A stretch of 56,464 nt of DNA from Allofustis seminis DSM 15817 (GTDB taxonomy: Bacteria; Bacillota; Bacilli; Lactobacillales; Carnobacteriaceae_A): the NCBI RefSeq assembly GCF_000374325.1, contig NZ_KB894086.1:1-56464 (forward strand), read 5' to 3'. The notes beneath the pieces were generated by a model that searched no databases, was not told the DNA's origin, and saw only the letters and a program-made list of their open reading frames with translations. Shown here piece after piece: positions 23,576 to 32,765 of this stretch; the stretch's first letter is position 1; every line of letters starts with the position of its first letter. A program made the position numbers and the translations under genes.

Positions 23576-24283
23576 TTAGTTGCGGCGATTTCCGCGATTG
23601 CCAAATAGCAAAAATAAGCGTAACAAACTTAAAAAGCTTGCAATGGCAGCTGCAATATAAGTTAAAGCAGCAGCCCGCAGTACATTGGCGGCCATGGGAA
23701 GTTCTGTAGGGCTGAGCAGTCGATGGTTTTTTAGTGTTTGCATGGCGCGTTTGGATGCATCAAATTCAACAGGAAGGGTTACCATTTGAAATAAAAAGGT
23801 CAACGAAAATAAAATTAACCCAATATTCAGCATCGTTTGGTTAGGTCCGAAAAAAAGACCGAATAAAATAATTGGAAATGCAAACGTTTGTCCGAAATTT
23901 GTAAGAGGAACAAGCGTTGTACGAAATTTCATTAGAACATAGCCATCGCGGTCTTGCATGGCGTGGCCTGCTTCATGGGCTGCAACGCCAATTGATGAAA
24001 CGGATGTTGATTGTGCGGTCGCATCGGATAGGCGCAGAACTTTCCCACGTGGATCATAATGATCGGTTAAATGGCCAGGGACACGTTCAATTCTTACATC
24101 TTGAAGTCCCGATTGATCAAGAATAATTCGCGCAATTTGCGAACCATTATAGCCTAACTGATTTTTAAAGTTCGAATATTTTTTAAATGTGGATTGCACA
24201 TAAGAAGAGGCGGCTGCTGAGATAAGCATACCAATGATGACTAAACTATAAGTAGGATCATAAAAAAAGTTAAAAGGTAACAT
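23576..24283 (-). CDS. Membrane zinc metallopeptidase (YugP/Zn_peptidase_2 family)
   Basis: 235 aa. N-terminal and C-terminal hydrophobic helices enclose the zinc motif AAHEAGHAMQ (HEAGH). The family marks LGYNGSQIARIILDQSGL and the conserved LTDHYDPRGKVLRLS are present. ATG 24283 follows GGAGT; the frame is open eight codons further, to 24307. Membrane-bound protease of unknown substrate. Single gene, convergent with DUF975. Confidence 0.9.
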   Translation of the reverse strand: MLPFNFFYDPTYSLVIIGMLISAAASSYVQSTFKKYSNFKNQLGYNGSQIARIILDQSGLQDVRIERVPGHLTDHYDPRGKVLRLSDATAQSTSVSSIGVAAHEAGHAMQDRDGYVLMKFRTTLVPLTNFGQTFAFPIILFGLFFGPNQTMLNIGLILFSLTFLFQMVTLPVEFDASKRAMQTLKNHRLLSPTELPMAANVLRAAALTYIAAAIASFLSLLRLFLLFGNRGNRRN

Positions 24284-24440
24284 ATCAATCACTCCTTCAT
24301 TTGCCAATTATATCATATTTAGAGATTGAAATTATTATAGGTGTTTTGGATTATAAGAAATTGAGTAATGGCAGTGCAGTATTTATGTGATAAAACTTTG
24401 AAAAATATCATTAATTAGCTAAAGATATAATATTTTATCA

Positions 24441-24477
24441 AAAAAAGCTCTTCATTTTTAAATGGAGAGCTTTTTTT
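24441..24477. terminator. Terminator of the PucR-type gene
   Basis: Stem AAAAAAGCTCT/AGAGCTTTTTT. T-runs on both strands make it usable for the minus-strand regulator, which ends at 24486. Confidence 0.8.
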
Positions 24478-24485
24478 AAATTATA

Positions 24486-26081
24486 TTAAAATGAGTCGCT
24501 AGCATCTGGCAGAGTATAGTCAATCACTTTAATGGCCATGTTATATGTAAGAAGTGACTCACCATTTTCAAAGTCAATCCCAGTGAGTTCAGTAATACGA
24601 TTCAGACGATAAGTGATCGTTTTAGGATGCACATATAATTTTTGGGCTGTCTTTTTCTTGTTCAAACTATTTTCTAAATAAGCACGTAAGGTAATATATA
24701 AATCAGGCTGCTCATCATGAAGTTCAAGTAGACCATTGGGAATAATTTGTAATAATTGATAAGAGTTGCCGAATTGTTGAATTAATTTATAAATAAACAT
24801 ATCCTCTTCAATAATAAAAGGACCATTAGGGGTGGAATGTTCAAGCATTGCTCTAAATTTGCGTACTTTTTGAATTTCATCCGGCAGTAGCATGACATCT
24901 GTCGGTTCTGTAATAAATACTTGTTGAATCCAGTCATAGTTAAGATGTTGCAATTTCTGAGTAAGTTTTTGTTTAATGCATTTACTATCCATGTCTTCTT
25001 CTTTTAAAATTGGGAAGATGATGACGATCATTGTGGAAGTGATTTTGGACATATATTGCGGAAACTCAGGTTGCATTAGATTCTCAAATGACTTCTCGAT
25101 TTTTTCTTCATTTTGTTTAAGGTTATGTGCCATAATAAGCAGACGATATTTCACATTTTTACGTAGATGCAGTTGATTGACGGCTTCATCAATTTCGAAT
25201 TTGTTGCTTGTTGTATGAAAGAGCACAATATCCAATAAATCTAATTTCATAGAGTGCTTAATGGTTTCGATATTTCGATTATTGACAGCTTGAATTTGTA
25301 ATTGGTGACAAGCATTTTCAATAACGATAATTTCACGTAAATCAATTGTAGCATCCGTTTGAATGACCACCAATTCATAAGCATGTTTAGAATCCGTATA
25401 TGCAATATTGGTGACTGCTTTATATTTTTTATTTATAGAAGGGAAATAATAAGTTTTTTCTTTGAAATCAAAATATTTATTAAAAGCAAAATCTTCCTCA
25501 TCTAGGACTTCAAAATCGCGATAGTAGGGATTAGTAGCATAGATAACATTTTGACGATCCAACAACATTACAGGTAAATTTAATAATTTACTTAATAATT
25601 TTACGATGTCATTTAATTGAACTTGTGAGGAGTGCATTAAATTCAAAAATTCATGGTGAAATTGATAGTAATAATCCATTTCATTGCGCTTAGCATAAAG
25701 TAAAAATTGCATAATTTCAGAGATGACATTGCGATATTGTGTTGTCACAGGAATTTTGATTAAAGGAATATCTGACTTTTGGCAAGCTGTAATTAAGTCG
25801 GGTGGGATGGTTGATACTCCGCGTCCGACTTTCACAATGATGCCTGCACCATGGTAGCGCTTTATTTTTTTGACAAAATGTTCGAATTCTTCTTTAGTAG
25901 CATCTTTATAGTCATATAGACTTGTAAGAATTAACTGGTTTTTAGTCAGCCAATGTTCAACGTCAGGTTGTTCCATAACCATAATATCACTAATAACTTG
26001 GTGCAATTTATTTTCTCCAACAATTAACTTAGCATCTTTCATGCTTTCTAGCTGGAGTGTTTTTTCTAATGTTAGCTCCAT
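24486..26081 (-). CDS. PucR-family transcriptional regulator
   Basis: 531 aa. The N-terminal PucR domain (about 1-120; GENKLHQVISDIMVMEQPDV) is followed by a GGDEF-related middle and a C-terminal HTH_30 domain (about 455-520; YLENSLNKKKTAQKLYVHPK, TITYRLNRI). This family controls catabolic genes such as purine or amino-acid breakdown. AGGAGGAGAAGGG lies before ATG 26081. It is divergent from galT, across a 326-bp gap with a perfect palindrome. Whether it controls galT or a distant target cannot be told. Confidence 0.9.
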   Translation of the reverse strand: MELTLEKTLQLESMKDAKLIVGENKLHQVISDIMVMEQPDVEHWLTKNQLILTSLYDYKDATKEEFEHFVKKIKRYHGAGIIVKVGRGVSTIPPDLITACQKSDIPLIKIPVTTQYRNVISEIMQFLLYAKRNEMDYYYQFHHEFLNLMHSSQVQLNDIVKLLSKLLNLPVMLLDRQNVIYATNPYYRDFEVLDEEDFAFNKYFDFKEKTYYFPSINKKYKAVTNIAYTDSKHAYELVVIQTDATIDLREIIVIENACHQLQIQAVNNRNIETIKHSMKLDLLDIVLFHTTSNKFEIDEAVNQLHLRKNVKYRLLIMAHNLKQNEEKIEKSFENLMQPEFPQYMSKITSTMIVIIFPILKEEDMDSKCIKQKLTQKLQHLNYDWIQQVFITEPTDVMLLPDEIQKVRKFRAMLEHSTPNGPFIIEEDMFIYKLIQQFGNSYQLLQIIPNGLLELHDEQPDLYITLRAYLENSLNKKKTAQKLYVHPKTITYRLNRITELTGIDFENGESLLTYNMAIKVIDYTLPDASDSF

Positions 26082-26112
26082 TTGTATCCCTTCTCCTCCT
26101 TTACTTATTGAT

Positions 26113-26143
26113 TGTAAGCGATTATTATGTCAATCATAATAAT
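26113..26143. promoter_or_regulatory. Palindromic operator and cre-like site at the PucR-type promoter
   Basis: A perfect inverted repeat ATTATTATG-TCAAT-CATAATAAT (26121-26143) overlaps a minus-strand TTGACA (26133-26128), the likely -35 box of the regulator. Next to it TGTAAGCGATTATT (26113-26126) is a partial match to the CcpA cre consensus. Together they suggest autoregulation and perhaps catabolite control. Confidence 0.55.
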
Positions 26144-26343
26144 ACTATGAAATAGGATTATAATCAAAAAAAGCAAAATGAAAAATTCTTATTTATAAAT
26201 TTTTTATAGCATTTTAAGCATTTTATTTTTAAAGCAAAGGTACTAAGACTCTAAATGGCAATAGAGACTTTTTAAAATAAAAAATGCAACGGACTCAAAA
26301 GAGTCAGTCATCTGCAATAAATAGTTGGAAAATATTTAAATCA

Positions 26344-26372
26344 TTGCACCCATTTTAAAAAATAGGTACACT
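26344..26372 (+). promoter_or_regulatory. SigmaA promoter of galT
   Basis: TTGCAC at 26344-26349, a 17-nt spacer and TACACT at 26367-26372, 35 bases before ATG. The rest of the gap (26144-26343) is AT-rich; the only other structure is GACTCAAAAGAGTC at 26292-26305. Confidence 0.65.
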
Positions 26373-26407
26373 AGTTAGAGTGAAAGATCAAATGAAGGAG
26401 GATGTTC

Positions 26408-27913
26408 ATGGATCAATGGATTATTAATTTTGTTGAACTTGCAATCGAACATCACTTAATTGATGCAATGGATAGAATCTACTTTAGAAATCGCTTGTTG
26501 GCCTTACTTGGAAAAGAAGAATTAGATATAATGCCACCAACAGTTACAAAACATAAGATGCAATTATTAGATGTATTGGATCAATTAGTCAATGAAGCAG
26601 TTAAAGAGGGCATTATTCAAGATATTCGCTACGAAAGAGAAATTTTAAGTACAAAAATCATGGATCTGTTGACGCCTCTGCCCTCAGAAGTTAATCAAGA
26701 GTTCTGGAAAAGATATCAAAATTGCCCAAAAGAAGCAACAGATTATTTCTACCAATTAGGAAAAGATACGAATTATATCAAAACTCGTGAAGTAGCGAAA
26801 AATATGAAGTGGCAAGCAGATAGTGAATTTGGTCCGATTGAATTGACGATCAACTTATCCAAACCTGAAAAAGATCCGCATATGATAAAGCGTTCAGCAC
26901 AAATGACAGACAAATCTTATCCACATAGCGCGCTCAGTCCTGAAAATGAAGGATATCCAGGGAGTGCTATTAAAGCAGCTAGAAGCAATCATCGTTTTAT
27001 TCGCTTAGAAATTCAGCAAGAAGAATGGGGACTGCAATTTTCTCCATATGTTTATTATTCTGAGCATTGTATCTTTTTTTCCATCGATGAACATCCTATG
27101 AAAGTAAGCCCCAATACTATTGTTAATTTACTTGAAATTATTGATCAATTTCCTCATTATTTTGTAGGATCAAATGCAGGGTTACCAATTGTAGGTGGCT
27201 CAATATTGGCGCATGACCATTATCAAGGTGGGCGATATACATTTCCAATTGAACGTGCAAAAGATCGCTTTATTTTTAGCTTTGAATCACTTCCTCATGC
27301 AAAAGTAAGTCTATTAGATTGGCCGATGTCTGTACTGCGTATTGAATCTGCAGATACACTGGAGATTGAACGCTTTGCTACGGCTGTATTTGACGTTTGG
27401 GAAGCTTATTCAGATCCTAGTGTAAATATCTACTCTCATACTGATGCGCAATTGCATAATGCAATTACTTCGATCGCACGAAAAAAAGATAACAACTATC
27501 AGTTGGATTTAATATTGCGCAACAATCGTACAAATTCTGAATTTCCAGATGGTATATTTCATGCGCATCCAGCCTTTCAACATATTAAAAAAGAAAATAT
27601 TGGTTTAATCGAAGTCATGGGGCTGGCCATTTTACCACCACGTCTTCAAAAAGAGCTCAACGAGGTAAAAGAATTTCTGCTGAAAAATACAACGGAAGTT
27701 CCCGAAATTCACCGTCCGTGGGCAGAAGATCTCTTAAAAAAATATTCAGTCTTAACAGAAGAAAATTGTACGACAATCATTCAGCAAGAAGTAGGGAATG
27801 TCTTTATTGAGATCTTAAAGAATGCAGGTGTCTTTAAATTAGACAATAAGGGTCAACAAGCATTCTTGAAATTTATGGAAGCATTATCTGATCACTTGGA
27901 CAATAAATTATAA
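26408..27913 (+). CDS. galT: UDP-glucose--hexose-1-phosphate uridylyltransferase, class II
   Basis: 501 aa, the length of the Firmicutes class II GalT. Transfers UMP from UDP-glucose to galactose 1-phosphate in the Leloir pathway. Recognised by FWKRYQNCPKEATDYFYQLG, the active-site stretch ILAHDHYQGGRYTFP and the C-terminal GIFHAHPAFQHIKKENIGLI. ATG 26408 lies 6 nt after AAGGAGGA; ATG 26402 overlaps that site. No galK, galE or galM is nearby, so the gene is solitary here. Confidence 0.93.
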   Translation: MDQWIINFVELAIEHHLIDAMDRIYFRNRLLALLGKEELDIMPPTVTKHKMQLLDVLDQLVNEAVKEGIIQDIRYEREILSTKIMDLLTPLPSEVNQEFWKRYQNCPKEATDYFYQLGKDTNYIKTREVAKNMKWQADSEFGPIELTINLSKPEKDPHMIKRSAQMTDKSYPHSALSPENEGYPGSAIKAARSNHRFIRLEIQQEEWGLQFSPYVYYSEHCIFFSIDEHPMKVSPNTIVNLLEIIDQFPHYFVGSNAGLPIVGGSILAHDHYQGGRYTFPIERAKDRFIFSFESLPHAKVSLLDWPMSVLRIESADTLEIERFATAVFDVWEAYSDPSVNIYSHTDAQLHNAITSIARKKDNNYQLDLILRNNRTNSEFPDGIFHAHPAFQHIKKENIGLIEVMGLAILPPRLQKELNEVKEFLLKNTTEVPEIHRPWAEDLLKKYSVLTEENCTTIIQQEVGNVFIEILKNAGVFKLDNKGQQAFLKFMEALSDHLDNKL

Positions 27914-28021
27914 AAAGAAGCATGTAAAAGGCGTGTATCAAGCGATTAAAGTGGAAAAATCTCTACTTTAGTGCAACTTTATGATAAGATATAAAAGAGT
28001 GCACTGAAGAAAGGAAAAGCT

Positions 28022-28264
28022 ATGAGCGAAGATAAAAGACGTTGGAAAGCAACGATTAATCATAAAGAATATACAATGATAGGGGCTTATTCAGAAGAAC
28101 ATTTACGAACTGTTTCTCATCTAGCAAATGAACAGTTGGAAAAGCTAAAAGTATTAGCTCCTCATTTATCTGAAACAGATCGAGCCATTTTATTAGCGCT
28201 TAATGCAATAAGTGCTCGGGTAGAATCTGAAGCTCAATTGAAAAAGAGTCGCGAACAAAAATAA
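28022..28264 (+). CDS. zapA: Cell division protein ZapA
   Basis: 80 aa, typical of Gram-positive ZapA, which bundles FtsZ and promotes Z-ring assembly. Family marks: KATINHKEYTMIGAYSEEHL and the C-terminal coiled-coil helix starting LSETDRAILLALNA. GAAAGGAAAAGC lies before ATG. Usually followed by cvpA and mutS2; here cvpA is missing and an amidase gene stands between. Confidence 0.9.
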   Translation: MSEDKRRWKATINHKEYTMIGAYSEEHLRTVSHLANEQLEKLKVLAPHLSETDRAILLALNAISARVESEAQLKKSREQK

Positions 28265-28276
28265 AGTACCACATTC

Positions 28277-28307
28277 AAAAGTTGAAAAGTAATCTTTTCA
28301 ACTTTTT
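28277..28307 (+). terminator. Terminator of zapA
   Basis: Perfect arms AAAAGTTGAAAAG/CTTTTCAACTTTT around TAAT, 12 bases after the stop. It shows that zapA is not co-transcribed with the genes that follow. Confidence 0.88.
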
Positions 28308-28319
28308 CTCATAATAAAG

Positions 28320-28340
28320 GTGATGACTTCACATCATCAC
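28320..28340. repeat. Inverted repeat upstream of the amidase gene
   Basis: Perfect arms GTGATGA/TCATCAC with a 7-nt spacer, about 50 bases before the amidase start. No T-run follows, so it is more likely an operator or RNA hairpin than a terminator. Confidence 0.4.
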
Positions 28341-28390
28341 TAGCTAATATTTTAAAGGGTTATAATAATTAAAAGAATAGGATGATAATG

Positions 28391-29620
28391 ATGACAAAGA
28401 AGTTACTGCATTTGAAGAAATTAAAGGTTGCTCAAAACCCACCTTATGATCCGCTGCAAGCCTTTGTTCGTGAGAATCATATTGCACTTGAAGGAAGAGC
28501 AGAAGGTCCTTTATCAGGATTGGTTTTTGCAGCAAAAGATGTTTTTAAAATATTAGGAAGTACATTTGGAAATGGCCATCCAAAATATTTGGAAACTAAT
28601 ACTCCCGATGATTTCACATCAAGCGCAATAGTAAAATTGCTTGAAAATGGTGCCGATCTTGTCGGAAAAACAGTGTGCGATGAATTATGCTACAGCATTA
28701 GTGGAGAGAACTGGCATTACGGTTCACCGCTTAATCCGCATGATACTCGAAGATTTACTGGCGGTTCATCAAGTGGCTCTGCAGCTGCAACAGCGGGTGG
28801 TCTCGTTGATTTTGCATTAGGTTCGGATTGCCTAGGCTCTGTGCGAGTTCCTGCCAGTTATAATGGTGTTATCGGCATTCGTCCAAGTCTTGCACGTATT
28901 GCAAATGATGGTGAAGCTTCTTATTGTGAAAGTATGGACGTATTAGGCTATGTTGCTAGTGAGCCTGATGTATTTGAAAAAGTTTCAGCTCTCTTGCTTG
29001 GAAAAGATAGCGAAGATTTCACACTCAAAACATTAGTTGTCGCGACAGATGCTTTTGATATGTTAGGTGCAGAAGAAAAAGAAGCGGTAAAGCCAGCAAT
29101 AAAAACTATTTCAAAACATTTTGATGAAGTAATTTATCAACCACTTATGACGGAGGGGCAATCATTTGAGACGTGGGCAGATAACTTCCGCTACGTTCAA
29201 GGTTATGAAGTTTGGGAAAGTTATGGTGGCTGGTTCAGAAAGAATAAGCCAACAGTTTCTGAAGGTCCAGCGATTCGATTGGAATTTGCATCTACTATTA
29301 CAATAAATCAATATGAAAAAGCTTGTCGCATGAAAGACAAATTTACACAATATATTAATAAATATTTAGGGCGGGACGTTGTCGTTCTGATGCCTACAGC
29401 GCCAACTGTTGCCCCAATGCGTACGGATTCTGAGGAGCGTATTAATAAGGTGCGTCAATTATCCTCGCAGCTTCTATGTGTGTCACCATTAACGGGCATC
29501 CCGCAAATAACGCTGCCATTAAGTCAATTGGATGATGTGCCATTTGGATTGAGCTTGCTTGCACCATTCAATTCAGATGCCGCTTTAGTCAAGGTGAGCA
29601 TGGAAATTTTAAGAGATTGA
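28391..29620 (+). CDS. Amidase-signature family hydrolase
   Basis: About 409 aa. Catalytic Ser-cisSer-Lys elements are visible: Lys in FAAKDVF, cis-Ser in the Gly/Ser-rich FTGGSSSGSAAA, nucleophilic Ser in GSDCLGSVRVPAS. Related to AMI1-type amidases hydrolysing small amides; the substrate is unknown. Three ATGs compete (28382, 28388, 28391); 28391 is placed best after the AATAGGA site. It replaces cvpA in the usual zapA-cvpA-mutS2 order and is flanked by the zapA terminator and a 255-bp gap. Confidence 0.85.
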   Translation: MTKKLLHLKKLKVAQNPPYDPLQAFVRENHIALEGRAEGPLSGLVFAAKDVFKILGSTFGNGHPKYLETNTPDDFTSSAIVKLLENGADLVGKTVCDELCYSISGENWHYGSPLNPHDTRRFTGGSSSGSAAATAGGLVDFALGSDCLGSVRVPASYNGVIGIRPSLARIANDGEASYCESMDVLGYVASEPDVFEKVSALLLGKDSEDFTLKTLVVATDAFDMLGAEEKEAVKPAIKTISKHFDEVIYQPLMTEGQSFETWADNFRYVQGYEVWESYGGWFRKNKPTVSEGPAIRLEFASTITINQYEKACRMKDKFTQYINKYLGRDVVVLMPTAPTVAPMRTDSEERINKVRQLSSQLLCVSPLTGIPQITLPLSQLDDVPFGLSLLAPFNSDAALVKVSMEILRD

Positions 29621-29875
29621 TCATGCATTGAAAAATAATATCCATCATTCATCTTTCAGAGCATATGATTAGATCCTTTACAAAAAGCTCAAGCCGTAAT
29701 AAGTTGCAGCATCAATTTCATGGATAATATTGCAATAAATAGGCAGTATAATAATAGGTTCATTATATAAAATAATAGCACCGAAAGATGATAGAAATAG
29801 AGAGTGAATGGCAGAATTTTGTTAAAAGTATAAAAATGAGTTTTTAGCTCTCCTTTATGTTGGAGGATTAATTCT

Positions 29876-32251
29876 ATGGAAAAAATTGAAGAAAAAACGC
29901 TGCGAATATTAGAATTTCCTAAAGTTTTAAAAAAATTAAGCGAATATGCTTTGTCCGATGCAGCTCAAAATAAAATATTAAATTTAATGCCCCTTATTCA
30001 TGCTGATGACATTATCTATCAGCAGCAAGCCACTGCCGATGCATTAAAAATTTTGAAAAGCGAGGGGGGCATCCCCCTTGTTCGCTTCCCCATGCTAGAC
30101 TCTATTTTTAAAAGAATAAGCATTCAAGCGACTTTAAGTGGCAAAGAATTGGCAACAATTGGTAAACTTCTGTCCGTAAGTCGGGAAGTTGTTGCTTTTT
30201 TTGAGATGTTGTCAGGGAAAGAGATAGATGTTTCAGCGATTAAGCCATTAGCTGATGAATTAACCATTTTGAAGATGATCGAGAATAAAATCATGAACTC
30301 TGTCAGCGACAGTGGAGAAGTTTATGATCATGCAAGCGGACAATTGGCAACTATTCGCAAAAATATCATACAAACTGAGACGACCATTCGCAATTATCTA
30401 GAAAAAATTACGCAAGGCAAAAATGCAAAATATTTGTCGGACACTTTAATTACAATGAGAAATGATCGTTATGTTATTCCAGTTCAAGCAAGCTATTGTA
30501 CAAAATTTGGTGGTGTCGTTCACGATCAAAGTGCTTCCGGACAGACATTATTTATTGAACCTCAGCATGTTGTTGAATTGAATAATCGACTAGAAGAATT
30601 ACAAAGTAAAGAAAGACATGAAATTGCACGTATTTTCAAAGAATTAACAGCCGATTTATTACCGCATCTTGCTGAAGTAAAAAACAATTACGAAATTTTG
30701 GAAATGCTCGATATTTATCAAGCGAAAGCAGCTTACGCTAGAGATTTAAAAGCGATAAAACCGCAAATTAATACCGAAAATAAAATGGCACTTTATGAAG
30801 CAAGACATCCCTTAATATCGCAAGCCGAAGTTGTTGCAAATGATATCTTTTTAGGGAAAAATTTTAATCAAATTATTGTAACAGGACCTAATACCGGTGG
30901 GAAAACAGTCGTCTTGAAAACAATTGGTTTGCTCCAATTGATGGCGCAGACTGGGCTTCATATTCCAGCTGCTGAAGGAAGTGCCATTCAAGTTTATGAA
31001 CATATTTTGGCGGATATTGGCGATGAACAATCCATTGAACAAAATCTTTCAACATTTTCAAGCCATATGACCGCTATTATAAATATTATGAAAATTGCAG
31101 ATCATCAAAGCTTGGTTTTATTTGATGAATTAGGTGTAGGGACAGATCCCCAAGAAGGAGCACCGCTCGCGATGGCAATTTTAGATACGCTGATGAGTCG
31201 TGGTACGCATGTCGTAACCACTTCTCACTATTCGGAATTAAAAGCTTATGGATATAACCGCCCCGATACAATGAATGCTAGTATGGAATTTGATGTCGAG
31301 TCATTAATGCCCACCTATCGCTTTATAATGGGGATACCTGGTAAAAGCAATGCGCTTGAGATTGCGAAACGGCTCGGTCTTGAAAGGTCGGTCATCGAAA
31401 TGGCTAAAAAAGGAATTAGCCATGAATCTCAAGGAATTGATGAGATGATTGTCGATCTAAATAAAAGGCAAAAAGAATTGATACAGTCGCAAGAAGTTAC
31501 TCATCGCTATTTATTAGAAGCGGAAGGGTTACATCGTGAATTGAAAAAAGTTCATGCGGACTATCTTAAAACAGAAGCGGCACGCCAAAAGCAAGCAAAA
31601 GAAAAAGCAAATAAAATTGTTGAAGTCGCTGAACAAAAAGCCGAGCGCATGCTCGAAAAAATTCGACAAATGCAATTACAATCAGAAAATAATACAATCA
31701 AAGAACATGAACTAATTGATGCTAGAAGTAAATTCGACACTTTGAAACATTTCCAACATCTTCTTTCTAAAAATAAAGTTCTAAAAAAAGCAAAACAGGC
31801 AAAAGAACTAAAAGAAGGACAAACTGTTAATGTGTTAAGCTTAAATCAGCAAGGAGTAGTTGTTGAGAAGTTGGACGGGAAAAATTGGATGGTGCAAATG
31901 GGTGCCATGAAATTAAAACGTCCAGAAAGTGATCTAGAGTCCTTAGGAAGCGCGACCAGCTCATCAGAAGAAACAACAAAAACAATTGTTAAAGCACAAA
32001 CGATGCGGACGAAAAGTGAGCTTGATATTCGAGGCGAACGCGTAGAAGATGCATTATATCAATTAGATCAATATATCGATCAAGCCTTGTTAGCTAATTT
32101 ATCCATTATTACGATTATTCATGGTGTAGGAACGGGGGCTGTACGTACAGCCGTTAGAAATCTTCTTAGTCAACATGCCCGCATTGAAAGCTTTGAATAT
32201 GCTCCTGCAAATCAAGGGGGTAGCGGTGCTACTATTGCGAAATTGAAATAA
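29876..32251 (+). CDS. mutS2: MutS2 family ATPase/nuclease
   Basis: 791 aa, full length. MutS core with lever and clamp helices, Walker A GPNTGGKTVVLKT, Walker B LVLFDELGVGTDP, a long coiled coil (about 510-630), a KOW-like segment (LKEGQTVNVLSLNQQGVVVE) and a C-terminal Smr domain with LDIRG and HGVGTGAVRTAV. MutS2 suppresses recombination and, in B. subtilis, splits collided ribosomes. TTGGAGGATT precedes ATG. It is followed by trxA, the usual neighbour. Confidence 0.96.
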   Translation: MEKIEEKTLRILEFPKVLKKLSEYALSDAAQNKILNLMPLIHADDIIYQQQATADALKILKSEGGIPLVRFPMLDSIFKRISIQATLSGKELATIGKLLSVSREVVAFFEMLSGKEIDVSAIKPLADELTILKMIENKIMNSVSDSGEVYDHASGQLATIRKNIIQTETTIRNYLEKITQGKNAKYLSDTLITMRNDRYVIPVQASYCTKFGGVVHDQSASGQTLFIEPQHVVELNNRLEELQSKERHEIARIFKELTADLLPHLAEVKNNYEILEMLDIYQAKAAYARDLKAIKPQINTENKMALYEARHPLISQAEVVANDIFLGKNFNQIIVTGPNTGGKTVVLKTIGLLQLMAQTGLHIPAAEGSAIQVYEHILADIGDEQSIEQNLSTFSSHMTAIINIMKIADHQSLVLFDELGVGTDPQEGAPLAMAILDTLMSRGTHVVTTSHYSELKAYGYNRPDTMNASMEFDVESLMPTYRFIMGIPGKSNALEIAKRLGLERSVIEMAKKGISHESQGIDEMIVDLNKRQKELIQSQEVTHRYLLEAEGLHRELKKVHADYLKTEAARQKQAKEKANKIVEVAEQKAERMLEKIRQMQLQSENNTIKEHELIDARSKFDTLKHFQHLLSKNKVLKKAKQAKELKEGQTVNVLSLNQQGVVVEKLDGKNWMVQMGAMKLKRPESDLESLGSATSSSEETTKTIVKAQTMRTKSELDIRGERVEDALYQLDQYIDQALLANLSIITIIHGVGTGAVRTAVRNLLSQHARIESFEYAPANQGGSGATIAKLK

Positions 32252-32334
32252 CTAATGGAGTGAAACGAATTGTTAGGAAAATAATAACTCATATGCTAGA
32301 GTAGTGGTACAAAAGTTAGAAAAGAGGAGAAAAA

Positions 32335-32646
32335 ATGTTAAAAGAAATAACTGATGCAACTTTTGTTGAAGAAACCAAAACAGGCCTATCCCTCACTGAT
32401 TTTTGGGCACCTTGGTGTGGTCCTTGCCGTATGCAGACACCTGTCATTGAAGATTTAGCGGAGAATTCTGACGGTTCGGTGAACTATTTTAAAATGAATG
32501 TCGATGACAATCCAGAAACGGCAAGACAATATGGCATTATGGGCATTCCAACGCTTCTTATTCAAAAAGATGGCGAAACAGTCGATACTTTAATTGGATT
32601 TCATTCAAAAGAAATGATTGAAGAGGCTCTAGCAAAACATTTATAA
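32335..32646 (+). CDS. trxA: Thioredoxin
   Basis: 103 aa. Redox-active motif FWAPWCGPCRM and the cis-Pro of MGIPTLLIQKDG are intact. Cytoplasmic disulfide reductase. AGAGGAGAAAAA precedes ATG, 83 bp after mutS2, with its own terminator. Confidence 0.96.
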   Translation: MLKEITDATFVEETKTGLSLTDFWAPWCGPCRMQTPVIEDLAENSDGSVNYFKMNVDDNPETARQYGIMGIPTLLIQKDGETVDTLIGFHSKEMIEEALAKHL

Positions 32647-32657
32647 GATAAATTTTT

Positions 32658-32690
32658 ATTCGCACCTTTTAAAAGGTGCGAATTTTTTTG
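32658..32690 (+). terminator. Terminator of trxA
   Basis: Stem ATTCGCACCTTTT/AAAAGGTGCGAAT followed by T7, 12 bases after the stop. Confidence 0.9.
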
Positions 32691-32765
32691 TGCTGAAGTG
32701 GATTCTGTAAAAAAATATAAGATGTGGTAAAATAATGAACGAATATGAAAAAAGGAAGAATGACT

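Noticed and set aside
29621-29875. T-box or other leader before mutS2
   Set aside because: GAGAG/CTCTC pairing exists, but no specifier loop, antiterminator motif or terminator could be found.
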